Origin: Zygnema cylindricum
Taxonomy: Eukaryota; Streptophyta; Zygnematophyceae; Zygnematales; Zygnemataceae
Direction: 5' to 3'
Length of the DNA stretch: 64,000 nucleotides
Assembly: GCA_037447655.1 (NCBI GenBank)
Contig: JBBHKE010002052.1
Coordinates: 1 to 64,000, forward strand
A program made the translations under genes and the position numbers. Shown one piece after another: positions 1 to 11,751 of the stretch. Each line of letters begins with the position of its first letter. Position 1 is the stretch's first letter. The notes below the pieces were generated by a model. That model worked only from the letters and a program-made list of their open reading frames with translations, was not told where the DNA came from and did no database searches.

Positions 1-136
1 AATTCCACTTTCGTCTATAAATGCACTCTACACTAAAAACAACAACCTGTGGATTTCAATTTGATTTCTTTTTTTAACAACATTTAATGTCAATATATCA
101 AATAGAAGAGTAAAATTTTTAGTTCATGTTTAGCAT

Positions 137-1205
137 GTAGTTCAAATTGGTAACTGTTCAAACAATTATAATGAGCTGAAAACAACTACGAAATAGTGTC
201 AAAAAACAACCATGAAATAGTGTCAAAAAACAACTATGAAATAGTGTCAAAACTGTGTACTGAGCTGAGAAAAGGAAAAGGAATATAGGAATACAGTTCA
301 CATTCTAAACTATTCAAACAAATATAATGAGCCAAAAACCACCATGAAATAGTGTCAAAACTATGTACTGAATTTAGAAAAGGAAAACGAATATAGGAAT
401 ACAGTTCAGATTGGTAACTATTCAAACAATTATGATGAACCGAAAACAACCATAAAATAGTGTTAAAACTGTGTAATAAACTGAGAAAAGAAAAAAGAAT
501 ATAGGAATACGGTTCACATTCTAAACTATTCAAACAATTATAATGAGCCGAAAACAACCATAAAATAGTGTTAAAACTGTGTACTGAACTGAAAAAGGAA
601 AAAAAATATAGTAATACAGTTCAGCTTGGTAACTGTTGAAACAATTATAATGAGCTGAAAACAACCATAAAACAGTGTTACTGAACTGAGAAAAGGAAAA
701 GGATTATAAGAATACAGTTCAGATTGGTAACTGTTCAAACAATTATAATGAGCCAAAAACAACCATAAAATAGTGTTACTGAACTGAGAAAAGGAAAAGG
801 ATTATAGGAATACAGTTCAGATTGGTAACTGTTCAAACTATTATAATGAGCCAAAATCAACCATGAAATAGTGTTAAAACTGTGTTATGAACTGAGAAAA
901 GGAAAACGAATATAGGAATACAATTCAGATTGGTAACTATTCAAACAATTATGATGAACCGAAAACAACCATGAAATAGTGTTAAAACTGTGTACTGAAC
1001 TCAGAAAAGGAAAAAGAATATAGTAATACAGTTCAACTTGGTAACTGTTGAAACAATTATAATGAGCCGAAAACAACCATAAAATAGTGTTAAAACTGTG
1101 TACTGAACTGAGAAAAGGAAAAGGAATATAGTAATACAGTTCAGATTGGTTACTGTTCAAACAATTACAGTGAGCCGAAAACAACCATGATATACTGTCA
1201 AACTG
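137..1205. repeat. 108-bp tandem repeat (satellite-like array)
   Basis: About nine to ten degenerate copies of a roughly 108-bp unit. Each carries a block like GTTCAAACAATTATAATGAG, at about 156, 311, 419, 527, 626, 730, 830, 938, 1046 and 1155, followed by a CAACCAT(A/G)AAATAGTGT block and a GAGAAAAGGAAAA block. The spacing is 99-109 bp except the first interval, where a short sub-block is tripled. The minus-strand open frames here are products of the unit length being a multiple of three, not evidence of a gene. The left edge may be outside the window. Confidence 0.9.
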
Positions 1206-2129
1206 TGCACTAATCCCTAAAATTAGATATTAGTTCAGATAGTAAGCTGCAAAAAAGTTTTAACGACAGGAAAACTACAGTGCATTAAACTGAAAATAAC
1301 ATAATAATTCAGATTGTGAGCAGTTCTACAGTAAAAATGACCACGAACTTACAGTAAAAAAATGTTTTTTCTTCTTTATTTCATGTTAAGCAATTAGACA
1401 TTTGCCAATATTGTTAGGATTATTGGAAGAATCGGCGGATGAGATATGGAGAATCGGTTGTCCATGGATTTGTTGACGTTTTGGTTCGCGTGGCGCGATT
1501 TGATATTGAGTATTGTTTCACAAGTTGCATCGGAGTACTTTTGGTTCATTCAATGTACGGCGGTTATGTACCTGCCGGTACATAGAATATTTACGTATAG
1601 TGGTTCAGTTTGGGTTTCGTCTGTTTTGTATCGTCTTGTACTTCATGTATGTTATTTAGTGCGCTGTCTGTACTATGTTTGTTTTAGTGCGCACCATTCT
1701 ATTTCGGCGCTATAATATTTTGTTAGGCGCACGACCACCTGCGGACTTCAGCGCCCTTGTATTTGTGTTTAGTTATCTTCAGTTGGTGGTGATAGTAGTT
1801 GTTAGTTGTCGGTGTTAGTATTTTAGTGAGTGTTTTCCATCAGTTTTGTATGCAGTCTGAGGAGATGCATCATGCAGTCTGTGTAGAGATGCATTATGTG
1901 ACTTAAGGAGTGACACATTAAGATGTAGAGAGAAAAGATGATTTGAGGGAAGAAAGAAGAGAGGTTGTATTGAAAAAGCTTCGGCTTAATATATTGATAT
2001 TTGGTCGACATGATTTATTGTGAGCCGTGAGTATTTTGTGTGGGATATGTTTATTGAAGCTTCCCTTGTGAGATTTGATTTATGATGTGGGAGCATCTCT
2101 GGGAGCACTTTATTGATCCTTAACATAGA
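1206..2129. other. No recognised gene; possible solo-LTR-like tract
   Basis: No conserved coding sequence is seen. A plus-strand frame at 1446-1715 (89 codons, hydrophobic) resembles nothing I recognise. The stretch beginning TGTTAGGATTATTGG near 1414 and ending CCTTAACA near 2128 has the TG...CA look of a copia LTR. No primer site, polypurine tract or target duplication supports it. Confidence 0.3.
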
Positions 2130-2914
2130 CGACTAGGAAACGTCCTAAAATTAGTGACGTCTATAAAAACGGCGATAAAAACGGTTGTAGACTTCGAGTT
2201 TTTTGGGACATTGTAGATGGTTAGGGTTTTGTGCGATGCGAAGTCATGCTACCTTGCAAAGTCATGCTACCTTGTGACGTCATCAACACGTAAACTTTCC
2301 GCCATAGTTTCCCGATTTCATTTTCTTACCATTTATCGTTTGATATGCCATCAAAATGAGATCAAAAATACAAAAAAAAAAAGAAAAAAACATATCTTTC
2401 ATTTGATACTATTATTGCTGCGTTTTATTAATAGATGAGAGAAAGAGGAGCGGTCGAATGAAAAAGATGGGGAGAGACGAGGACGTTGTAAATTTTTGCA
2501 AAGGACCCATGGATGAAAGTGGAGGTCCGAGACCCCAACGATTTTTTTTCCGTACATGCTTGTCATTTTTGTACCTACATGCAGGTGACGAGCATGGAAT
2601 AAATAGCGTGTACTCTCCCTCGTTCAAAAAATTCTGAAGGCGTTTCACGCGTGCAATACCTGCTTTCTATTCGTCGATAGAGTGTTTTTTTGGCTAAAAT
2701 CAGATCGCGATTTGATTTCAGTACAAGTGTGAAGATGAGCTGGAAGTGGGTGGTGATGATAATAACCCCAAATTGTCGTACCTTCCAAGTTCCAAGATGG
2801 CGCAAAAAGTACTTGTGCCCATTTCTTGTACGGCGTAATAATTTCTCGTTGGAAGTCCCATTTTCTGTGAAAACGATGAAAAAAACCGTTACTTGAACAC
2901 ATGGGAACACGCCC
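2130..2914 (+). repeat. Dispersed repeat, GGGCGTGTTCCCATG family, copy 1
   Basis: This stretch matches other copies at about 4850-5640 and 47760-48250, and in reverse at 10930-11751. Shared blocks in order are TAGGGTTTTGTG, GCGAAGTCATGCTACC, a purine block GAGAAAGAGGAG, AAAGGACCCATG-ATGAAAGT, CGAGACCCC, then CATGGGAACACGCCC followed by TAA at the right edge (2915-2917). The left terminus of this copy is not clear. It is a non-coding, probably non-autonomous element. Confidence 0.7.
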
Positions 2915-2935
2915 TAAGTTACAAGTACATGGAGA

Positions 2936-3501
2936 CCATAGTTCAAAAGTAGCCGTTTTTATGGTAGGCCTTTGGTAGGCGCACAAAACTTGGCACAAAA
3001 CTCGCGCAGAAGTAGGCATACTGTATGTGTGTGCGTTGTGCACACTCATGTACGAACGTACGAATCTGATGTATGATCATAGTACACCGCACGCTGCAGG
3101 ACGAATTTTTTTAGCGAACTGACACGGCGTAGGATGACATTCCGCGGGAAAAAAAACCCGGAAAAAAAAAACGCGGACGTAAGTCCTATCGTAATTTGTG
3201 TTATAGGCTTTTCATGTGATCTTCTTAGATCGCTAATTTGATCAGCGACCGTCCGATCGTCCAAATCTGACGGTATAAATGAAAAATACCTCAAAACTCA
3301 CGGAAAAAAAAAAAATTGTCCGAATGTTTTTCAAAATTTAGACATGACGTTTAATTCTCTATTGATCGATGTGCAACTCAACCCTGTTACTATTTTTTTT
3401 CATTTTGCGACCTATACAATATGGGTCTTAAGGCCATATTGTATGTTTTGCGTACAATATGCATATTGTATGGGCGTACTTTCACCTACTTTTTAACTAT
3501 G
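2936..3501. mobile_element. CCATAGTTC inverted-repeat element, interrupted copy
   Basis: The left end is CCATAGTTCAAAAGTAG at 2936. The right end is a degenerate complement, CACCTACTTTTTAACTATG, ending near 3501. The right half (3180-3500) shares the GATCTTCTTAGATCGC and CAGCGACCGTCCGATCGTC blocks with the 308-bp copies at 34648 and 56745. About 200 bp of unrelated sequence (roughly 2983-3180) interrupts it. Confidence 0.65.
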
Positions 3502-3504
3502 ATT

Positions 3505-4850
3505 GAAACGCACCCTTATGCAGTGTGCCCATGTAACCGAAACTTTGAAATGAACCTTTTGATTTTAGCGAAGATTCTCCGTGGTACTTTTCAAAGTGTT
3601 CCCATGTCTAAAAATTAGTGGGGTATCCCCATGTAATCGATAATTTGAATAATTAGGGTGCGTCTTTATGTGCCAAAGTAATGGGTTTTTTTCTATCATT
3701 TTTCTGAAAAACTAAGAGCCGTACCGCGTAAGTTTTAACCGTACAAAAAAATAGAAAAAAGGAGAAGTACATTTTGCGTCATCATCGAATTTAAGATGTA
3801 CTACATGTTTTCGTTTTGTGTTCTTCGACCCACGGCCACGCCAAAAAACGTCATCTTCAAACTTTTCTTTAAAATACAGGACCGATGTGTTTTAAAACAA
3901 AGTGTTTCTGAAAAACAAATAGGAGCATGCATTCGCATTTGTAAAAATATTTACAAAAATTTCAAACGAATTCAAGCGACTGCGAAAGGTACACTATTCG
4001 TTATGTTTCGTCCGTTTGCGTCCATCAAAGTACACAATTTGTTTTGTTTTGTCGCGTTTCGTTCACTACGGATTTTTCCCTTCCAAGGGTCTGAAAATTA
4101 CGATGCAATTTGAAAAAATCGTGAGAAATCTGGTAGTGTTGGAAAGTTGAACGTCTACAAATGTCACGCAAGGTTATGCGACGTTTAAAGCATTTTTTTA
4201 CCATTTGGTGCGTCATCACAGATTGTACACTGTCGACGAGCGTCACGGGCATTGTTGACGTATACAATCGTCCCGCCTTTAAGTGACAACTTCGCTTAGT
4301 ACACATAGGGACACTTGAAATCCGGGTCCGCCGGATTTGCGCTAAAAACCAAACCAAATTCTCTAAGTTTGAAGTACATAGGGACGCACCCTTACTTTGG
4401 AGTTTAATAAAAAATCTCCGTACTACTTTGAAGAGCGTTCCAATGTGCGAAAATGAATCAATCGAAACTTTGAAATGTGACGGTTGTAGACGTAGGTACA
4501 ACTTATAACGGTTGAAGACGACTACGAAACGACGCCAACAAAAACAGTGACAGTTGTAGACGTCTAGATTTTTGTGACATTGTGACCTCATGCACACTTG
4601 TGACAGCGTCGACGTCAATGATTCAAGAATTTTCAGCCATGGCTTCACGATTTTGTTTTTTCTACTTTTCTCAATTGACTTGCCATCAAACTATACATAA
4701 AGGTAGTCAAAAGAAATATTTATCAAATATCTTTAATTTCATACCAGAATTGTCGTGTCTCATTCTTAAAAGTGTGAGATAAAAGCGATAGTTTGAGAGG
4801 GAGAAGGGGAGAGGCGCCGACGGCATAAACTTTTGCAAATGATGATTGTA
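3505..4850. repeat. Overlapping fragments of dispersed inverted-repeat elements
   Basis: At 3510-3620, and again near 4340-4480, are terminal blocks of the GGGCGTGTTCCCATG family (TTTGAAATGAA, TTTTAGCG, TACTTTTCAAAGTGTTCCCA). The stretch 4130-4345 is the reverse of 13310-13560 (shared CCGGGTCCGCCGGAT and TGACGAGCGTCACGGGC-like blocks). No gene is supported. Confidence 0.55.
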
Positions 4851-5632
4851 GACCTAAGCACAGCTTGTCATGATTGAAGGCGACTACGAAGCTTACAAAA
4901 ATTGGCGACGTCTAAAAAAACAACGACAATTGTAGACGTTGAGTTTTTTGTGATATTGTAGATGTTTAGGGTTTTGTGACATTGCGAAGTCTGCTACCTT
5001 GTTACGTCATTAGTACGAAAATTTTCCGCCATGGCTTCTCGATTTCTTTTTTTTACCTTTTATCACTCGATATGCCGTCAAACTACGACTAAAGGTATTA
5101 AAAAAAAAAAAAACGCTTTAATTTCATACCATTATTGTTGTATTTCATTCAAAGAAGAGGGAGAGAGGAGCGTTAAAGTGAGAGGGAGAGAGAAGCGTTA
5201 AAATGAGAAGGAGAGGGGGAGACGAGGACGACGTAAACTTTTGCAAAAGGACCCGTGAATGAAAGTAGAGGTCCGAGACCCTGCAATTTTTTTCCGTACA
5301 TTCATCATTTTTCTACGTACATGCGCGTGACGACGAGCAGGAAAGACGTGTGACGTGCGCGACAACGTTTTAATTTTCGTCGATCGACTACTGCTTTAAA
5401 TAAAATCACCTCATGAATAAAAGTTTGAAGTTAAGCTGGAATGACGTGGCACCGGGTCAAAAAGATAATAGCGCCAAATTGGAGTTCATTCAATATTTCA
5501 AGGTGAAGGAAAATGTACTTTGGTTTTGACACATTTTTCGTACGGCGTAAGATTTTCTTGTTACGAGTCCCATTTTCTATGAAAACGGCAGAAAATAACC
5601 TTTACTTTAACACATGGACACACCGCCTTAGT
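4850..5632 (+). repeat. Dispersed repeat, GGGCGTGTTCCCATG family, copy 2
   Basis: Same order of blocks as copy 1: TTTAGGGTTTTGTGACATTG near 4966, then TCTGCTACCTTGTTACGTCA, a duplicated GAGAGGGAGAGA(G)AGGAGCGTTAAA stretch near 5157-5212, the CTTTTGCAAAAGGACCC block, and a divergent right end CACATGGACACACCGCCTTAG. Non-coding. Confidence 0.65.
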
Positions 5633-6686
5633 TTACACCTAACTTGAAAGTGAGGTTTCTAGAAATTGAGTTTTAAATTGTTTCAACGGTTGAGTTAAAA
5701 AGCCAGTTTGTGAGTGTGATAGAATGAAGAAAGAAAGAATTGTAAGCAATGTACGGAAATTGTATTGAGATAGTATGGTTTCATTTTGAGTATTGAATTT
5801 GCCTCTATCTTGGATTATGAGCTTTCAATTTGTTTGTAATGTTTGATTGGATTTCAATTTTGCAACCTCATTTAGACATTTAAGTAATTGTGACCGCACT
5901 CCGATTGGATGTTATTCATGAGCCATTCTTTATCCAGAGGGGCAAAAAGAAAAGAGAAGGGGAGAGGGAGAGGGAGAGGAAGAGGATAAAAAGAATCTTT
6001 ACGCAATGCCTCAAATGTGAAGGCAAAGATAGAAAAACAAAATAAGAGAGGACAAATGAGAACAAGACAAAAGTAGAAATGCTCGTCCAAGAAATAACAA
6101 AGAATATTTAATATTAACAATATTAAAATTTCACAAAATTTAAAAGTTAACAAAAAGCTAAAAGTTGACAAATTTTATAAGGAAGAAAACTAAAAAGTAA
6201 CAAAAGTAAAAAGTAGAATAATTGGTAAATACGAGCCAAAGAACTTCTGTAGATCATTGCGAGTAAATTTGTTCCCCAGGACTTTAAAATTTTAAGAGTT
6301 TTAAAACATCAAATTCACATAAAACTATCTTACCATGTGTAAACAAAACCGTTATTTCTATGGTTACATTGACATGAAAATAAGTCAAAGGAAGGCATAA
6401 TGACATGTAAAAATATAATAAAAGGTACCTTAAAGACTAAAGTAAAACAACTTAAAAGTACAATTTAAATTTAGACTCAAGAAGCTATTCATTTATAGAC
6501 TTCCAATGTCTTCATAAAAGAACAAAATCCACATATAAAAAACAGTAATAAAACAATAATAAAACATTAATATGACAATAATATACAGACCGATAAAAAA
6601 AAAAAAAACGGAAATCGCTGTTTCCATCTTTTTTTCTGTTCCTTTTTTTTCATTTCTTTTCTTCCTTTTTTTTTGTTTTCTGATGC
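5633..6686. other. AT-rich intergenic DNA, nothing recognised
   Basis: This is the 3' flank of the expansin-like gene ending at 6687. It is AT-rich with a short GGGAGA run at 5950-5985 and poly-A/T runs. No conserved open frame is seen. Confidence 0.6.
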
Positions 6687-7104
6687 TCACAAAATAAAAA
6701 AAGTCGCTTCTCCTCCGATATTAAAATATCCAAATCCTCCAGAATTTCCAACCAATAAAGGGAAAACATAATCTTTAAAAGTGTATTTATTATCGGGTAA
6801 AATTACAAGATTATACGAACCCGATAAATTTAAATTTTCCGCTTTGAAAGTTATTGAATAAACTGTTTCCGTACCGATATTTTTGAAATCGACCACATAA
6901 TGATAAATAGTATTGCTTCCTTCGACCCAACTTCCGAGTAATTTTTGCGAAATTTGAATATTTCGCTTCACATCTGAAAGTCAAAAAGGGTAAAATGGAA
7001 GAAAAGAAACACAATTAAAGAAAGAAAAACAAAAAAAAAAAAAAAATGCAGTATAATGAAATTGTTACATCACAACACCAAGCCAGATTTTTTCTATTGC
7101 TATG

Positions 7105-7385
7105 TCAAAAAAGAAGAGGGAGTGAGGGAGGGAGGGAAGGAGGGGAAGAGGTAGGGAGAGAGGAAGATAAAGAAATACAGAGAGGGGGGAGAGGGGAGAG
7201 AGAGGAATGAGAGAACGAAGAGTGAGAGGCGGTAAAGGAGAGGGAAGGGGAGAGGAAAAGAAAAAGGAAGAGGGCGATGGCGGAGAGCGAGAAAGAGAGG
7301 GCGAGAGAGAGGGACAAAGAGAGGGAGAAGTAGAGAGAGAGCAAGGGAGAGAGAGCGAGGGAGAGGGAGAGAGAGAGAGAGACAC
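7105..7385. repeat. GA-rich microsatellite tract in intron 5 of the expansin paralogue
   Basis: Long GAGGGAGAGAGAGG-type run on the plus strand, hence CT-rich on the sense strand. Open frames on either strand here are low-complexity and not coding. Confidence 0.9.
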
Positions 7386-7439
7386 CGACCGTTTGGAGGA
7401 CTTATCGGTGGATTCGGTCGACGAGGCGGCTTTTTCAAA

Positions 7440-7750
7440 TTCGGCGGTTTGGGGAATTGGGGTTTTAAAATTTGGGGTTTTGGGAATTGTGATTTGGGAT
7501 GTTGAGTTTTTGGAAATTGGGGTTTTGGAGGTCGGGGTTTTGGGAATTGGGGCTTTGGAGCTTGAGGTTTTGGGAATTGGGGTTTTGGTGGTCGGGGTTT
7601 TGGAAATTGGGGTTTTGGAGGCTGAGGTTTTGGGAATTGGGGTTTTGGAGGTTGGATTACTGGGAAATGGGGTTTTGGAGGTCGGGGTTTTCGAAATTGA
7701 GGTTTTGGGGGTTGAGGGTTTGGAAATGGGGTTTTCGGAGGTGATTTTTT
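7440..7750. repeat. TTTTGGGG-type minisatellite in intron 5 of the expansin paralogue
   Basis: Roughly twenty degenerate repeats of a 12-15 bp unit of the form GGGGTTTTGGAGGTC or GGGGTTTTGGGAATT on the plus strand. The apparent hydrophobic repeat proteins come from the unit period. Many GGG/GGGG runs sit on the template strand, so quadruplex formation is plausible. Confidence 0.88.
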
Positions 7751-8224
7751 AAGAGGTGGTCTAGTTTTGGGGTCGTCAGGATTATGATAATTTCGTAAAA
7801 TTGTTCGAATCGAAGTATTCGATCAAAATTTGTGGGAATTTTATTTGACATGGATCACTTCATCTGAAAAAAAAAAAAAAAACTGTCAAATTGATTCTTT
7901 ACGATTCCGTCAAACTATTGATACATAGAAAACGAGGTTTCCATTTACTTTTGCTGATTTGAGTTGAAGTATGAATTCGTGAAGAACTATATTTATTGGG
8001 TTTTTATGGATTTCAGTTAAAATATGATTTCATAGAATATTTACCAGTACTAGTTTTTCTACAGCTTTTTTTTAAAGATGATTTTAGAGAAATCTGTAAT
8101 TATTGTTTTTTCTCAGATTTCCGTTAAATTATGGATACATATAACAGCTTCAAGAAGAAAAATCAAAAAGTAGTTCAACGGAAATTTACAGAAAAACCGG
8201 AGATACAAAATTTGTAAATATTAG

Positions 8225-8580
8225 ATCGTTTAATTTTAAACGTAATGAAATCCAATATGGTATCAACTGCTTTTTTTTTAAACCATCAAACACTTGACAA
8301 ACAAAATACATTATTGTTAAAATATATATATTGTATGAAAAAAAATAAGAAATACCGATATTGCCATAGTCAGGACTGAAAATAAAACAACCATCATAGC
8401 ATCGACAAACAAAGTTTTTTTTTTTTCTTTTTTTTCAAATCATGAAACAATTAACAAAAGAATGTACATTATAATAAATCAAAAATACATTATATGAAAT
8501 TTGTACATTAAATAGAAACATATTTTTCTTGTATTTCGTTTTAAACCATGAAACAATTAACAAAATAATGCACATAAGTG
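8225..8580. repeat. Degenerate ~110-120 bp tandem repeat, AT-rich
   Basis: Three related blocks, each with AACCATCAAACACTTGAC or ATGAAACAATTAACAAA(A/T)AA followed by TACATTAT, begin near 8281, 8438 and 8548. They lie in intron 5 of the expansin paralogue, just downstream of exon 5. Confidence 0.6.
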
Positions 8581-8889
8581 CAAAACAAATGCACATTCTT
8601 TGAAAATTGTATGTAGAATAGAAACATACTGGTAGTATTTGCCGTAATTTGGACCGAAAACGGGCCAATCATAGGCGAGGAAGGACGGTAAGTAAAAGAA
8701 GCGCCCCAATCTTTTTGTAAAGGACGAAATTCGTTCGAATTTGCCTAAAAAAACAAAAGAAAAAAAGATAATTAAAAAAATAAATATTAATAAACAAAAA
8801 CAATAATATGTGTGTGTATATACATATATATATATAGAAAAAAAAAAAAGTTTTATGTGAAACAAGAACAAAACAATAACAACAATGAA

Positions 8890-9320
8890 TAAATATAGTA
8901 GTAGAAGAGAGAGGAAGGAGGGGGAAAGAGGAATGGAGGAAGGAGGAAGGAGGATGGATGATACATGGAGGGAAAGGGAGGAGGGAGGGAAGTAGAGAGG
9001 AATGGGGGAAGGATGGGGTAGGGGAAGGAAAGGGAGAGGTGGAATGGAAAGGCAGGGGAGGGAAATAAATAAACATGGAAGGAGGGAAAGAGGGAAGGAG
9101 GATAGAAAGGGTGGAGGGGTGGAGAGGGTGGAGAGATGGAGAGAGAAAGGAGAGGACGAGAGGGGGAGGAAGGAGGAATAAAGAAATAGTGAGAAGATGG
9201 TGGAAGGAACAGACTGGATGGGGGATAACGAATGGAATGAAATGGAATGGATAAAAAAAATATAAAGAATGGAAATGAAATGGAATGGATGGAATGGAAG
9301 GAAGGAAAGAAAGAATGGAA
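8890..9320. repeat. GA/GGA-rich and GGAATGGA-rich microsatellites
   Basis: Purine-rich on the plus strand (GGAGGGAAGGAGG runs), grading into GAATGGAATGGA repeats at 9228-9320. They occupy the place where exon 4 of the expansin paralogue would be expected. Confidence 0.85.
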
Positions 9321-9609
9321 GGAATATGTGTTGAAATTTAAAAGCTATAAATTTAAGGTAAACAATGAGCATTCGAGAAATAAGAAAACATATAACAAAT
9401 ATTGGGGCCCAACTTTCTTTAAGCCTGTATTTAATTTAGTGCTGAAGCAAATCGCTGAACTGAAAACCGGGAAAACCTTAAAGACCAAAGAAATAAATAC
9501 AATTAGAAAAATACACCAACATAAAAGCCAAAAATCATTTCCAGAAGAACAAATAAAAAACGACTGCAACAAAAGTTGCATGTATATATTTTATGCGTAC
9601 ATAATGTAG

Positions 9610-9870
9610 GAATGTGTATATATAGGTAAATCTATAAATAGGTATATGAATATATATATGTATATATATACATATATATACACATATATATACATATATA
9701 TGTATATGTATGTATATATCTATACATACACATATATGTACATGTATATATGTATGTGTAAAAGCCCATTGGTATATATGCATACATATATATATATATG
9801 TATAGATATATACACATATATATACACATGTATATACATATATGTATATATATATATATATATATATGTT
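9610..9870. repeat. TATATG/TATACA microsatellite
   Basis: Imperfect (TATG)n, (TACA)n and (TA)n runs. All open frames here on both strands are artefacts of the repeat. Confidence 0.92.
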
Positions 9871-10599
9871 TCTAAAAACGGACACATACGTAGTGAAAGA
9901 AAAGCTAAGAATACCGTTTGTAGGAAATGTTGAGAACGCCGACTAGTTGTCGAAGCTCGTTTTCTTTCCCCGGGAGGGCGAGAGCTCCAAACGCTTTTCC
10001 ACTCAAATCAAAATGCGTTTTTCCGCCGCCGCAAAACTCTCCGCCCGGACAAAGGTCCGTCACGACTACAGTGATGGGTGTGGAGGAACAACGGAGATTA
10101 TTTAGACATTGGACCTGGAAAAAGACAAAAGAACGAGTGAGGAAATAAAAAGAGAGGAAAAACAATGGGAGTCCTCCAAGAAAGAAACTCTATTCCTTTC
10201 TACAAAGGAGCTGAAAAAAAAGGGTCAAAAATAGTCAACGGGGGGGGCGAAGGTCTTCGGTGAAGGCCACAACAACTGGTGTATGCGATTTTGGCAGCGA
10301 ACTCCCTCTCGTCCTCTGATCTCCGCACCTGCACCTACGCACTGATCCGCATAACGCACAAGGCACCGCCCCCCTATATATAGAGACACGTGTTAAACAA
10401 GATAATCATTCCTTCCCTCATTCATTCATATTCAACATTATTTTTTTATCCAATCACTTATTTGCTTTTTATTTATAGTCCGTACCACATAGCAGGCTCC
10501 ACATCCCTCCCCTTCTTGAAAAACGGGGGGACTTCCGGCCGCCACATAGGCTCCATAGGGAGAGCCGAGGAGAGGGCCGTAGGCACACGCTCCCCCTTT

Positions 10600-10930
10600 T
10601 GGTACGGAATTGTATTTGTACGGAAATGTACGGATTTTTCAGAATGGTAGAGAATTGGACGGAATGGTGGAGAAAAGTATGGAATTTGGCAGAGTTGTAC
10701 GGAATTGAACGGGGAAAATTGTGGGGGAAATTAATGGTATTGTACGGAGAGGTATGGGATGGTACGGAATAGTGGAGAATGGTATGGAATTGGATGGAAT
10801 GGGGTGGAAATGTACGGAATTGGACAAAATTGGATGGATTTGGACAGAAATTTTGTGGAAATTGTGTGAGTTTGTAGGGAATTGCAGGAAATTGTACGGA
10901 ATTGTACAAATTTGTATGGATTGGTATCAT
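10600..10930. repeat. TACGGAATTG degenerate tandem repeat in intron 1 of the expansin paralogue
   Basis: A 10-14 bp unit built on GTACGGAATTG(G/T) is repeated with drift directly upstream (sense direction) of exon 2. The same repeat sits next to exon 2 in the intact gene (43451-43790) and next to the exon-2 fragment at 25550-25880. It ends abruptly near 10930, where a dispersed repeat begins. Confidence 0.8.
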
Positions 10931-11751
10931 CTTGAAACTTGAAAGGTACGGCGATTTGGCAGTATTATCATCGCGACCCACTTCCAGCTCATCTTCACAC
11001 TTGCACTGAAATCAAATCGCGACCTCATTTTAATCAAAATACTACCCTATTGACGAATAGAAAGCCTGGGTTGCACGCGTGAAAAGTTTTCAAGTTTTTT
11101 TGCACTAAGGAAAGTACACGCTATTTTTTTCACTGCTCGTCACGAGCATGCACATAAGAAAATGACAAACATGTATGGAGAAAAACTTGCAGGGGTCTCG
11201 GACCTCTACTTTCCTTCATGGGTCCTTTGCAAAAGTTTACGTCGTCCTCGTCTCACTTCCTCTTTCTCACTCGATCGCTCTTATTTCTCTCTCCCCTAAA
11301 TGAAATGCGGCAAGGATGGTTTCAAATGAAAGATGTATATTTTATCTTTTTTTTGAATATCTTTCGTCGTAGTTTGACGGCATATCGAATGATAAAAGAT
11401 AAATAAAAGAAATCGAAAGCCATGGCGTAAAGTTTACTTACTAATGACGTCACAGCGTGGCATGACTTTGCAATGTCAAAACCCTAAACATCTACGATGT
11501 CATAAAAACCTCGACGTCTACAACCGTCGCCGTTTTTGTAGACGTCACTTATTTTAGGAAGTTTCGCAGTAGTCTACATTTCGTTTCGTAGTCTGTCGCA
11601 CATTTTTGTAGACGTCTACGACTGTCACAAATTTGAAGCAATGAAAGCGCAAGTAATGAATGACATAGAAACAATTTGAAAAGTACAACGTAAAATCAGC
11701 GCTAAAATCTAAAATAACGTTTCAAAATACCGGTTACATGGGAACACGCCC
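10931..11751 (-). mobile_element. Dispersed repeat, GGGCGTGTTCCCATG family, reverse copy
   Basis: Reverse complement of the family seen at 2130-2914. It reads AGCTGGAAGTGGG near 10985, the CCCATGAAGGAAAGTAGAGG block near 11210, CAAAACCCTAAACATC near 11478, and ends ACATGGGAACACGCCC at 11751 followed by TAA. The inner end joins the expansin intron-1 repeat at about 10930, so this copy may have removed or displaced exon 1. Confidence 0.7.

Larger units (their letters stand above)
6687..10595 (-). pseudogene. Expansin-CBM49 paralogue, exons 1 and 4 not found
   Basis: Four exons on the minus strand match the intact gene at 38505-44918. Exon 2 (10486-10595, 110 nt) encodes GACAYGPLL and GCGACY. 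Exon 3 (9915-10114, 200 nt) encodes the HFDLSG motif and the end of the double-psi beta-barrel. Exon 5 (8630-8744, 115 nt) encodes KDWGASF of the expansin C-domain. Exon 6 (6687-6973) encodes a CBM49-like module ending in a TGA stop. Exons 2, 3 and 5 equal their counterparts in length, their frames are open, and GT/AG borders are present. Exon 5 ends in phase 1 and joins exon 6 correctly. No exon 4 is visible between 8745 and 9914, and splicing 3 to 5 would break the frame. Upstream of exon 2 the intron-1 repeat stops at a transposon near 10930, and no exon 1 is seen. I infer a recent pseudogene. A deeply diverged exon or assembly loss is possible. Confidence 0.8.

Noticed and set aside
137-1205. 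CRISPR-like regularly spaced repeat
   Set aside because: Repeat and 'spacer' are both repeated in every unit, and the context is eukaryotic. It is a plain satellite.
1446-1715. 89-codon plus-strand frame
   Set aside because: No homology recognised, no splice context, unremarkable codon use. Left unannotated as a gene.
1414-2129. Possible solo LTR (TGTTAGG...TTAACA)
   Set aside because: No target duplication, second copy or adjacent retroelement part was seen.
9535-9933. Tyr/Ile-rich frames on both strands
   Set aside because: TATATG microsatellite translation.
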